Origin: Pyrus communis
Taxonomy: Eukaryota > Streptophyta > Magnoliopsida > Rosales > Rosaceae
Length of the DNA stretch: 64,000 nt
Direction of reading: 5' to 3'
Assembly: GCF_963583255.1 (NCBI RefSeq)
Contig: NC_084819.1
Coordinates: 3,479,501 to 3,543,500, forward strand
The notes under the pieces are model-generated. The model saw nothing but the letters and a program-made list of their open reading frames with translations. It was not told where the DNA came from and ran no database searches. Shown piece after piece: positions 37,703-48,914 of this stretch. Every line of letters starts with the position of its first letter. Positions within the stretch are counted from its first letter, which is position 1. The position numbers and the translations under genes are program-made.

Positions 37703-37906
37703 GAATAATTCTTGAACTTTTCCTCAAAATTCAAAGAAAAGCGAACAAACTTTCAATTTTTATGGCGAATCTGAGCAAAACCCAGTTCTCAGAATCACGT
37801 AATTCGGCAGTTGGTTCCCGCCAATTTCGTTGTCCCCCTCCACGAAATATCGAAAACCCAGATAGAATATATGCGTGTATTGAAAACCAGAAAAACAGAG
37901 TACGGA

Positions 37907-37946
<40 letters not shown>

Positions 37947-38600
37947 TACAAATTCAAATTATTTTACATGTGAATATACAAGAATTGAAGACTGAAGGGA
38001 GCTCTAGGCAAAGTGATGTACTGAAAAAATGGAGAGAGAGAGAGAGAGAGAGAGAGGGGGAAGAGAGAGGTGTACGGAAAATCAAAGGGGGAGGGTTTTG
38101 AGTCACGTTTGAAGGTGTACTGTTTTACTAATGATTAAATATTCATTAAGCATCTAATAAAATGATTAGAAATTATTAAAGTGAATTTGTATTTTCCGTT
38201 GATATTTTGTTTGGACAAGTTTCTATTTCGTTGATCCTGCAACTTGTGCCGCCGCAGCCCACACCGAATAAGGAATATCTTTGCACAGACAGAAAGGAAA
38301 GAAAACGATTGACAAAAATCGTTCTTTTTCCCACTTTGGATTCTTTCTTTGAAGTTTTTATGAATTTACATTCCACATTCCACTTGATCGAAATTATCAA
38401 TTTTCAACTACGTAATGTTTGTATAAGTTATTAAGGAATTTCAAAGTGAGACGATTGCAAGAAAGATTAACTTGTCTTGGTTAGTGTATGTAGTTTGCTC
38501 GTATGATCATGTATTACTCTCATTATTGTCATCTAAAAAGGAAATGATTACAAACGCTTTTTATGTCCTACACCACCTTATTTAATTTTGTTCTTAGTCA
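37703..38600. other. Upstream region of the DUF3755 gene with two GA microsatellites
   Basis: Runs of GA occupy about 37913-37941 and 38031-38056. On the coding (minus) strand they are CT runs within the likely 5' UTR or proximal promoter, a common setting for plant GA/CT elements. Open frames rich in Arg-Glu here are repeat artefacts. From about 38110 to 38600 I see nothing recognisable. Confidence 0.7.
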
Positions 38601-38609
38601 ATGTGCAAT

Positions 38610-41030
38610 GATCAACTGGCACCGAACTCTATTAAGGCTCGAGTCGTGGCAGACTTTATTGTGGAGTTCACCTCTTTCTGGAATAAATGACCAACCAACT
38701 CTGGTTGGTCAACCTGCGACCAATGCATGCGCAACTCAAGGATCCCAAGTTGGCAATCTCAACCAAGCAGACCACTTGCATGACATGCATATGAATCTTT
38801 TAACCATAAAGGCACAAGTGAAGGACTTGTACTGATAACCCTTGATGGATCTATGCTTGAACAGTAACCCTCGCTTGGATTCAAGGCCTTAAACAACGAG
38901 GCAAAATATAAAAGCACTACTTGCTGGCCCACGGCTAGCAAATGAATTATCAGCCAAAAAGCTGTCCATCCATTTTGATTATCTACTAACCACCAATTAG
39001 GCATCCAGACAATACATGACAAAGCACTCAAGGGTGATCCAATACTTGAAAACAGTTCAAAGCTCTTCAAAGCCTTTCCAGTTTACACTATAACACAAGT
39101 TTCCTGAGCAGAAAAATCTCATGTTGATGCCCTTGCCAACCTCGGATATACCATGAACCACCAATTTCGAAGCTCAATCCATGTCGAACACCTCGAATGA
39201 ACTAGCATTGACAAGGTTCAACCCAAAGTAACGCAGATTGACACTTCGCGTAGCTGTTAAGACCTTATCATCGACTATCTCATGAACGAGACTCTTCCTT
39301 AAGAAAAGTTGGAAGCTCGCAAACTACAACACAAAGCAGCCTGCTTTTACATGAATGGCGGTGCCCTACACCGTCAAGGATTCACTAGCCTTGACTTGAA
39401 TTTCATCCCCTACCCTAAGATCCTAGCCATCACGAGTGTCATACACAAGGCCAATTATGGTAACCACACTAAGGGAATATATAAAAGCACTACTTGCTGG
39501 CCCACGGCTAGCAAATGAATTATCAGCCAAAAAGCTGTCCATCCATTCTGGTTCTCTGCTAACCACCAATTAGGCATCCAGACAATACATGACAAAGCAC
39601 TCAAGGGTGATCTAATACTTGAAAACAGTTCAAAGCTCTTTAAAGCCTTTCCAGTCTACACTATAACATAAGTTTCCTGAGCAGAAAAATCTCATGTTGA
39701 TGTCCTTGCCAACCTCAGATATACCATGAACCACCAATTCCGAAGCTCAATCCATGTCGAACACCTCGAACGACCTAGCATTGACGAGGTTCAACCCAAA
39801 GTAACGCAGATTGACACTTCGCGTAGCTGTTAAGACCTTATCATCAACTATCTCATGAACGAGACTCTTCCTTAAGAAAAGTTGGAAGCTCGCAAACTAC
39901 AACACAAAGCAGCCTGCTTTTACATGAATGGCGGTGCCCTACACCGTCAAGGATTCACTAGCCTTGACTTAAATTTCATCCTCTACCCTGAGATCCTAGC
40001 ATCACGAGTGTCATACACGAGGCCAATTGTGGTAACCACACTAAGGGCATATCACTCACCTACAAGGCCTAACTCACAGACTATTGCTAGCTTACCCCTT
40101 GCCAAGATGATGAAAACTTAGCCAAGCAATGTGACAAGTGCCAGCATTTCAAGCCCTTCAAAAACGCACCAGTTGACAAGCTCCATTCGCATTTCAGCCC
40201 TTAACCTTTCTGCAATGGGCCATTGCTCTAGTTGGCCACTAGAGATAGGAATTAAGAAAACCACCATGCTTATTGTAACCACATACTACTTCACTAAATG
40301 GGTAGAGGCTAAGCCAATCGCCTCTATCACACAGGTGGCTATCAAGAAATTCTTATAGAAAAACATAATTTGTCGTTTTGTAATCCAACATACTATCATT
40401 AGCAGTAATGGGCCCCATTTTGTCGGTGCAAGATTTAATGAGTTATGCGAAAGATATGGCATAAGAAAGCAAATGTCAACCCCTCAATATCCTTAAGGAA
40501 GTGAGCAAGTCAAAGCTTTCAACAAGACCATTCTAGATAACCTAAAGAATAGGCTACACCATGAGAAAGGAAAATGGGTCAAAGAACTTCCCTGAGTGTT
40601 ATGAGCATAGCACACCACCAGAGGAAGACCACTTAGGTCATTGTTCTCCCTTGCTTACGAAATGGTGGCTATTATGCCTCCTCACATCCTAGTCTCTTTT
40701 CCGTTTACCAATATGTCAAATTTGGAGCAAAATGCATGAGAAATGGCAACCAACAATGATCCCTTAGAAGAAAATCGTGACAAGACTGTATTACGAATCC
40801 TACTATCAGAAAAAGGTTTAGCCCATATATTTCTTAATTTGAGACATAGTTCTAGGGAAAGTTTACGAGACCGTAAAGGGAGAAGGATCCTGAGAGCTAA
40901 AGGCATCATAGAAGGATACTACATCATAGATTGAGTCGGTGAAAATGAGAATTACACCCTAACTACCATGAATGGCATCATCCCACGACTGTGGAACATC
41001 TCCAACTTGAGAAAGAAATATGCATAGCCA
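38610..41030 (+). mobile_element. Decayed Ty3-gypsy retrotransposon, RNase H and integrase region
   Basis: Read across frames with many stops, the plus strand gives an ordered set of gypsy pol fragments: ARVVADFIVEFT, the junction to RNase H; LDGSMLEQ and ALNNEAKY; SHVDALANLGYTMNHQFRSS; the zinc-binding CDKCQHFKPFKNA; TYYFTKWVEAKPIAS; SSNGPHFVGARFNEL, where the usual TDNG has lost its Asp; MSTPQYP; RLHHEKGKWVKELP; and the C-terminal NYTLTTMNGIIPRLWN near 41000. The order reverse transcriptase/RNase H then integrase is the Ty3-gypsy one. A 573-bp stretch is tandemly duplicated. No LTRs could be set. Confidence 0.78.
38908..40053 (+). repeat. 573-bp tandem duplication inside the gypsy remnant
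   Basis: The block beginning AAAGCACTACTTGCTGGCCC at 38911 recurs at 39484, an offset of 573, and the copies run in parallel to GGTAACCACACTAAGGG (about 39464 and 40032). They differ by scattered substitutions and a few small indels. The junction (ATATAAAAGC) shares a short AT-rich motif with both ends, suggesting slippage or unequal exchange. The duplication covers RNase H to the start of integrase. Confidence 0.85.
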
Positions 41031-42600
41031 GTCTGTTGTTGTAAAGCACACCTAAGACTAAGGCAAAATCTATCTTTATTTTGATATTATTATCTGCCAA
41101 CACCTGTGTAAAGTCTGTTTCAAGCTATCGATAGCCACACAGTAACACTCGAGGTGGTAAGAAAACTCAGCAAGCCAGACTACACATATGACAACTTATT
41201 TTTACTACTGCTCAAAGACATTTGAGAACATGTCATTGGTGCCTGATACACTATAAGGATGCCTAACTGAGGTAAAACACCACAAATCAATGGTCAACAC
41301 TTCCAATAATGTGCTCAAGAAGTGTAAGTTATTACCCTTATCCTCATGGTCTGCCTTATGAGCATGAGTTAACACCGATCAACCAACTTTATCTCAAGTC
41401 TGTATGGTTTGCCCTAGGATACAAGATCTAATCCCTCATTTTCAAATATTATCTCTAGAATCTCGAGGTATGATTTGGTTTTACATGATCTGCTTTAAGA
41501 GCCTAAATCGAAACTAGTATGCATTTCCAAATAGAAGTGCTAGACACTAGTCCGCCTAACAAGCAAGTTATAAGCTAAAACTCCATTTGCATGGTTTGTC
41601 GTAAGAGCACAAGTTAATGTTATTCGGCCCAACTAGAAACTCCCTTTCGTATGGTTTGACCTAGGAGCATGAGTTAACAATCAGCCTCTTAAAACTCGTC
41701 TCTGCATGTTCTGCTCTAGGCATCTAATATCGAAACCCTTGCTTCCAATGATCCGCTCTAGAAACCCTATCTAAGATTTGGCTCGCATGACTTGATTTAA
41801 GGGTCTAAGTTATAACTGGTTTTCACGTTCAATGACTCGTTCTAAAAGTGCTCTGCTAATTTTAACCTTTCTTCTAATGACCCGTTCTAGAAGCTGAAGA
41901 TATGACTTATCTTGGCATGATCCACTCTAAAAGCTCGAGTCAAAATTAATCTGCACTTCCAATGATTTGCTCTAGAAGTGCTGGAACTAAACTTAACTTT
42001 GCATGACCCACTTTAAGAGTTCAAGTTGACATTGATCATAACTTCCCATAACAATCTCAAGAAGTTCGAGGGCAAAAGGAAATCCATCTCGCATGCTCAA
42101 CCATCTCATTCGACAAAACTCAAGAGTTTACACCTTTAAAAGCTAATAAAAGGCGAAAACATGTGTAGACTGACTCCCGATAATAGCCCACACAACATGC
42201 CACCATTGCCAGCGTATAGTAGGTTGAATGCCAATTAATGCGAAAAAGTGTGCCTTACCCTGCTCACTGCTACCAGACATCGACAAAATCCATTGGCATG
42301 ACATGTTCATAACGAGTTGTGCCAAAAAATGTTGATCAATTATGCCAAGACAAGTGTCCCACAGATAGACACATACATGGGCCATCGGCAGCATGAGTCT
42401 AAGACAAGCCAAGATGAGTCAACGTTGTCACGCATAGCCTTCGCCTACACTATGCCCTCCCAACAGTTTTGAGCTCATTACGAGATGACAAGTCAATCAA
42501 TGAGTCATACTAAGCGGAAGACAAACGACATAATAAAAGACAGTTTCCAAAATATTTGAGTAATCAAGTAATAGGAAGGAGACAAAAATCTCTTTATTCA
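41031..42600. repeat. Non-coding 3' region with degenerate alternating repeats
   Basis: From about 41330 to 42080 two related motifs alternate: a GCATGATCTGCTCTAAGAGC-AGTTAA type (for example near 41480, 41585, 41645, 41925, 41999) and a TTCCAATGATCCGCTCTAGAAG type (near 41745, 41875, 41960). Spacing is irregular, mostly 40-90 bases. It follows the gypsy integrase directly and may be that element's 3' non-coding region. No gene is seen. Confidence 0.5.
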
Positions 42601-42784
42601 ACAACAGAAAAGAAGTTCGACCAATGACCAATTAGGTGGAGGATACTCATCGCTCTTGCATTCAGAGAAAGATATTCTAAAAATTTCTTGCATAAAAATA
42701 GCCAAAAATATTCAAAAGACTTTCTGAAGAAAAAAAAAAAAATAATAATAATAAAAGGGCATCGCACCAGGCATCAGCCCAGCT

Positions 42785-43540
42785 AGATATGGCGATTATG
42801 TCGTGCGTTACCATATTCGTGTCGTTTTCGTGACGTATTCGTATCTTAACGGATCATGTTGTGTCAAATACATTAAAATGACAGGGTAATATGGCCCAAC
42901 TCGAACTTGACCTATTAAAATTAACAAGTAATATGAACCAATTTGTCACCCGTTAAGAAGAAATATATTTTACTTCGATAAATAATTAAATAAAAAAAAT
43001 TATACTCAATTAGTATCAACATACCACATTGTCACATAAATATTACTTCAAAACATAAAAACACAAAGTATTACATGCCCAAAAATATGAGCCTAATAAA
43101 AAAATATTAATACATTAGTACATTACTACAAAATACTAAATGTACAAGGATATACAAATTGAAAAAATGAACGGATTCTTAATGTATCAAAGCACAGTAG
43201 ATACGCTTGTGGTTGTGGTAGTGGCTTGGACGGAGACAGAGAGATGGTAAAGAGAGAATGACCATTGAGAGTTGAGACAGAGAGAATAAAGACAAAGATG
43301 GTATTGGGTTACTCGCGGGTAGTAAGGTTTTTTTTTAGTAGTTAAAAATTATCAAGCTAACTTTTTCTTAATAGGTTGAAACAGGTTACTCGCGGTAGAC
43401 CTGTATTAACGGGTTCTTAACAGGTAGTCTGATAATGACTCGATTAGTTAACGTGTTGATTCGAAACCCATTTTTTTCATATTGTTTCGTGTTTGATAAA
43501 CAAGTCGTGCAAGAAATTGCCATGTTTAAGCCTAACGCGC
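42785..43540. repeat. Possible hAT-like element with GTCGTGC-rich ends
   Basis: The left side reads GGCGATTATGTCGTGCGTTA with CGTGTCGTTTTCGTG. The right side on the opposite strand reads GGCAATTTCTTGCACGACTTG with AAACACGAAAC. Both flanks also share CCCGTTAA-type motifs (CACCCGTTAAGAAG at 42948; ACGGGTTCTTAACAGG at 43409). The interior is AT-rich and non-coding. A related fragment lies near 54005-54130. Boundaries are uncertain. Confidence 0.4.
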
Positions 43541-44134
43541 CAGTGCACTTGGCAGGAAGCCCAACCGTGCTCTTTCTCTCCCTTTTTGTGAGCACACCAG
43601 ACCTAAAACCTCATGAGCCCCTTGCCCTATCTCCAAGCTCTACGACCCACTTTCTTCTCCCTTGCATAACCTAGCACCAAGTGTCAGCGGGCCGACTTCC
43701 TCTATCCTCATCTAAGCAGATCGAGACCAACGCCAGGCCTAGTCAAACTTTGTAGGGTAAGCCTAACGCTCGCCTCTCTTCTTGCGACTTGGCCCGCACC
43801 AATCCATTTGCATCGCGGTTCCCAGCCGTTTGGCTACAGCCGAGTTATTCCAATTTTGCACCGCGCCCCCTTTCGCACAATTCTTCTCCTCGACTCCATA
43901 CTGAGCCGCACCAACCTAGCCCCATGGCATCCAAACGCATCGTGGCACACAAAAAAAATAAAAATAATAAAAAACTTTTCTTTTTCTTACCTTGGGTGCG
44001 GCGACAATGATGCAAAAGGTGATAGTCAACTCTTCAAAGGGCAAACAAAGAAGAAAACTGGAGGTGGGGAACAATTTCCTCTAGTTACCTCTCTTTTTTG
44101 TTTGAAAAAAAAAATTGTTCTCTAGATTTATCTA

Positions 44135-44278
44135 AGGGTAATACTAGGGAAACTAAATTTTTTAAACCCATTTTTGCAAACCAAATGATGTAATTGTAGA
44201 TGGTTGGATTATTAATTATCGGTTAATGTGTTTGTTTCTTATTGGTGACACATAATTTAGTCTTCCTAGCATTATCCT
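44135..44278. mobile_element. MITE family B, copy 1 (about 144 bp)
   Basis: The left end AGGGTAATACTAGGGA is mirrored at the right end by AGGATAATGCTAGGAA on the opposite strand. The interior has AATGATGTAATTGTAGATG and TCGGTTAATGTG, blocks shared in the same order with 51290-51439. Confidence 0.7.
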
Positions 44279-46128
44279 TTTTTTTTTTTTTGTTTTGTTT
44301 TTGTTTGTCAAACAATAGATTTTGTTATATTAGATATTAGATTAGCCACCGACGGAGTCCGAATCCACGCCATCATGCAAGGGCTCAACACCTTTCGTTA
44401 AATAAATTCAAGAATAAGTTGGATTCCTTTTCCCATAAGACCTTCATTTCAAATCAAAGCTCAAAATCTAATGCAAATTAAGAAACTACTTTGGGCTAGC
44501 CTACTCAACTTGGGATTTCTACACCTCATGCACATTTCTACGCACAGCACAACAGGTGTTGAGGCATTTGTGGAGTAAAAAATAATCTCAAAAATCTTGT
44601 AGCTAAGATGTGGACTTTTATATGCAACTGACAAGAACGCCATTATTAAATTGGTGAGACCCACGTTTATTTCACGCTAAAGACCTGAGTTAATGACTAC
44701 AATCTCTCCAAGCTTTAACGCCTATGGCAAGGAAATAAGACAAGGGAAATGAAGATAGGACTAATAACTAATCCTTATCTTTAAGCTTTTCTTATTAAAG
44801 ATCAATTAAATCAAACAAAGAATCACAACTAAGGATAGATAATCTCAAGATATTATTTAATTAATAATATATTTGAAACAATTCTTTTCTCCATCCTGCG
44901 GATATCACACCTTGGTCAATTAATGAAGACACATGACGTAGAAAACCATTAGCCAACCTCCTATAAATACCCCATTCTACACTAATTTTAATAAGATTTT
45001 GTTACGCTGTTAAGCCTTAAATTCTATCTCTTTAGAGAAACTGACTAGATTTTTGCGACCATTGAAGGGTCATCATGTCAGGGAAAATATTGAATCATAA
45101 GGTAAGATGTAACTAGTCCCACCCAAATAAATAAGAAGCATAAGGGTTTGGGCTTTTGGTTAAATAAATGAGCATGCGAGATCCCAGAACTGAGTTGGAG
45201 TGAAAGGGCTGCAGGTCGGCCAGTAGCCGAACGTGTTGCTTCAGTAAGTAATGTCTTGTTGAATGCTTTATGCTTTACCCGTCAAGTAATCAATCAGAGA
45301 TAAGCAAATGGATGAGCTTTCACACCTGATTAGACTGCATTAATTAACAACTTAATAGATATTGCTTTGACCAGAAAAGACATGCATGTTGCTTCTATTT
45401 TCCATACAGAAATCTAGTTAGGAACTGGCTTCTCTGCCCTTCCAGTTTCTATACATTCATATTTCCTTCTATTTGTACGATCATGATTAAGTCACGTTAA
45501 CATTAAAAAAATTAATATAAACTGTTAACTTAACTTAATCGTGATCGCATAAAATAAAAGAGAATTGAAGTATATAAGAACTGTAAAGGTGGAGAAGCCG
45601 GGTCCATCTAATTAAGCCAATAGAGTTTGAACTTTGAAGCATGCATGGCAACTTGCATGAATATTAATAATTGAGCTGGCTGGGGTTGACAGCCTTTTGT
45701 GGAATCCAGCATTCGCCGCCATATTATTATCACAGTTCATAAATTGGTCTGGCTCTTTAAATATTTTAATACTGAAACTAATATAACAGGTTCATCAATT
45801 TCCTTTTTAGTGTAGCTTGGAATTGAAAATTTTATATTTCAGATGCATAAATGTAACGTATAGATTCTAACATATGAGTTTTTTATGCCCGTGCAGAGGT
45901 GTCAAATCCCACGTGGACGTTGGTTGTGTTTGAACGAACCCACTTAATAAAAAATTAAGCCTAACTTATTTTTAGGCCTAATCACTTTTTACCAATTGTG
46001 TCATGCTTTGCCTTATTTAAATATGTCAGTGCCCATACCATGCTCGTGGTCCCCGACTTGTTTAACACCTCTGTGCTCGTGTGAAATGCATCCCATATCC
46101 ATTTGCAGTTAACAAGTGTAAAGAAAAA

Positions 46129-46290
46129 GGACTTTTTAGCCAAAATGATTCATGAAATTGTAATAACTTTTCATTTTGATCTTTGAAATTTAAAATTGAT
46201 AAAAGTGGTCCTTGAGATTATCCACCGTCAATCACTTTGATCATTATGTGTGAAGAGCCTATGTTTCTAATCTCCAAGTTTACCATGAAT
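46129..46290. mobile_element. MITE family A, truncated copy
   Basis: It begins TTTTTAGCCAAAATGATTCA and continues GATAAAAGTGGTCCTTGAGA and CCGTCAATCACTTTGATCATT, the left half of the element seen whole at 47313-47667. The right half is missing. Confidence 0.65.
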
Positions 46291-46595
46291 GTGGTTCTTT
46301 TTTTTTGGGCAAAAAGGAATGGAATTGTGTTCTTTGTCGACAAAAAATGCAGTAACAAAATTGTGAAGTTTATAACAATCAACGCAATTAGTCGTTGAAC
46401 AAAAAATATGTAAATATTAATTCCTAAAACTTGTCACAATGCAAAGCACTGATCCTTTTTGGTAACACTGTCAGGCCTTTCGTCTAACATATAGGGTTTT
46501 AGGATGCAAATAAGGGAGGTATCGGTCTCTCTCCGGATGAGGAAGTTGGCGACCTTGCAGGCCTCTAGATTTGAGTCATCCTACCGACCTCAGTC

Positions 46596-46812
46596 TTTTC
46601 TTCTGGAATAGGATCCTCTCCTGAGCAAATGTTCGGGATCCTCATGACCAACCAACACGGACCGTTGAATTTTGATCCAACGGTTACAAACAAGGGATCA
46701 TTTTAAAAGTTATAATAATTGTAGCCGTTTGATCAAAATCCAACGGTCCGTGTTGGTTGATCATGAAGATCCCGAGCATTTGCTCAGGAGAGGATCCTAT
46801 TCCTTTTCTTCT
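46596..46812. mobile_element. 199-bp Mutator-type MITE with perfect 9-bp target duplication
   Basis: The element spans 46605-46803. The left arm starts GGAATAGGATCCTCTCCTGA and the right arm, inverted, starts GGAATAGGATCCTCTCCTGA. The arms match for about 75 bases with few differences. TTTTCTTCT flanks both sides (46596-46604 and 46804-46812), a perfect 9-bp duplication typical of Mutator-like transposition. There is no coding sequence. Confidence 0.88.
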
Positions 46813-47312
46813 CGTATAGAATGAGGCATATATAGCTAGGGCTCCTTCTTGTTGTCGGCGTCGCTTCCGACCCCAAATATCTCAAGACCGACCCCAGAAT
46901 TAGCAATAAAATTAGAAGGTTTCTATGGGGCTCAGCTCATGTTAAATGGACGGTCAAAAGTGCTGATATGCTGTTGATGCCGATAAATTAGCTTCAAGTT
47001 TCAGAGTTTAATAACACGAGAACACAAACTGTGGTCTACTTTTAGCACGCGATTGCCAAGAACGATAAAAAGATATGTCGTCGGATACATGTGCACACCA
47101 GACTTCACTTTTTGCCAGTCAACAATTACATAGGTAAGTTATATCATTGGCCTTTGGCAGATATGCATGCATATTATATATGATATATTATATATAGAAT
47201 AATGTTAGAGTAGTATATGTTTATATATTAGTCTCATTCTATTGGAGCATCTTTAAGTAACTTTAGTTGAGAGACACCTTGTGATTTCATTCTTTAACTT
47301 TTTTTAATAAGA

Positions 47313-47667
47313 TTTTTTAGTCAAAATGGTTATTGAGATTTGCATAACTCACACTTTGGTCCCTGAGATTTGAAATCAATAAAAGTGGTCATTGAGTTTG
47401 TTCATCATCAATCATTTTGATCATTCCTTAAAAAATAAAGGACCAAATGACAAAAATACCCTCAATTTAATAAATAATTGGCCAAAATAATTTGACAAAA
47501 ATTGAGGGTATTTTGTCATTATATCTTTATTTAATAAAGATTTTTCAAGAAAATACCAAAATGATTGATGGTGGACAAACTCAGGGACCACTTCTATTAA
47601 TTTCAAATCTTAAGGACTAAAGTGAGGAGTTATGCAAATCTCAGGAACCATTTTGGTTAAAAAAACC
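47313..47667. mobile_element. MITE family A, full copy (about 355 bp)
   Basis: The ends TTTTTTAGTCAAAATGGTTA and, inverted, TTTTTTAACCAAAATGGTTC start arms that stay complementary for more than 100 bases (ATTTGCATAACTC, GAAATCAATAAAAGTGGTC, ATCAATCATTTTG). The centre contains CCCTCAATTTAATAAATAATT. Inverted structure plus two other copies in the window support a MITE family. Confidence 0.8.
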
Positions 47668-48914
47668 TTTTAATAATTATAACTGTTTATATTTTAGTGT
47701 GTCAGTCAAAGATTATCCTTGCAAAAAATTGCCCGCAATCCAAAATCACTAAGACCTATCATTGTAGTGAAGAAAATGGACCAATAGGATTTTTTAGATA
47801 AACACTAATATCACTACCATTTAATTCAACGTTCAAATGATATCGAATTTGGGTGATTTTTTGTAGAAGTAATTTTTGAATAAAGATCTAAAAGATAGAC
47901 GCTTAGGTCATTGAAATACGATGTAGATTGAGGGATCGCTTATTGAAAGGAGAGTGTTATATATCAAGATGATTGAATATATAGTCTTAGCAAAGCTTGT
48001 TCATGCCTTAGGAAAATGTCTTCAAAAACCTTCAATATTCTTCAAATAAGCATGATTTAAAAATAAATAAATATTAAAAAAATAATGGTTATGAACTAAT
48101 GAGTCGCCATACCTTCAGCCATATCCAGCATGTCGAATAACTAAAGCCTATATAGCACTTATGAACTTTTTTTTCTTTACATAAATCATAAACCTCCTTA
48201 ACTACCTATAATTCTCGTAAGTGTTTCTGTTAAGCGTGCTTTTATTGTAAGTGTACACGTAAGATTTTAATGAGAATTCAAATGGTTAATGAAAATTCAC
48301 TTTTAAAACACTTTTATGGGCCATTATAAGACCTTTTAAATATTTTCTGCTAAATACAGTCAAAAGTGCATTCGTTGAACAGAAAGGGCTAAAAGCACTT
48401 TCCAATAATCAAATTCATTTTTTATTTAAGTTATAACGAAAAGTCTGCGGTACTGTTTACTTTAACGAAAAATCATATTTTTACACTAAAAATCAACCAT
48501 GGTACTATTCACTTTATCCTTTATTTTGACTTTATCGTTAAAACTCAAAGTTTTCAAACACTTTTCATTAGTTTATTTTTTTATTTTTTTTTACAATGCT
48601 TGGCAAAAGTAGCTCGAAACATTTTTCTGTTTACAAAGTTATTAACCTAATCTGAAGGTAATAAACTAATCTGTCACAAGCTAGTGATCGACTCAAAATT
48701 CAATCAGTCAATTACTACTAACTTGGTAACTTCATCAACCAATACTTGCACATATCAAATGTTAACAGCTGGTATATGCATCGAGTACCAGGGACATCGA
48801 TCTAATCGTATAATTTATGAACCTGGGATTCTAAAAATTTATGGGATCACAGAATTTGTCTTGGTAATAAGATTAGATTTCAAACCCTAAAACCTAGGCT
48901 GAGCTCGCATGCAT
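47668..48914. other. Gene-free AT-rich region
   Basis: No gene was found. The only recognisable element is the repeat at 48430-48574, listed separately. The short frame at 48684-48890 has no support. Confidence 0.6.
48430..48574. repeat. Dispersed non-coding repeat, copy 2
   Basis: Aligned with 479-612 through AACGAAAA, ACTAAAAATCAACCATGGTACTAT, CCTTTATTTTGAC, AAAACT and CATTAGTTT. This copy looks better preserved, including TACTGTTTACTTTAACG before the shared part. Confidence 0.6.

Larger units (their letters stand above)
43541..46595. other. Gene-free region with scattered repeat fragments
   Basis: 43541-44100 is GC-richer, with short open frames but no recognisable protein; it may be decayed retroelement sequence. 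A MITE lies at 44135-44278 and half of a MITE family A copy at 46129-46290. The rest (44280-46120) is AT-rich DNA without a convincing gene. Confidence 0.5.

Noticed and set aside
37762..38101. Open frames rich in Arg-Glu repeats
   Set aside because: They are translations of GA microsatellites upstream of the DUF3755 gene and have no other support.
43435..44125. Overlapping plus-strand frames in a GC-richer stretch
   Set aside because: Three short frames overlap without domain content or consistent splice signals; decayed repeat sequence is more likely than a gene.
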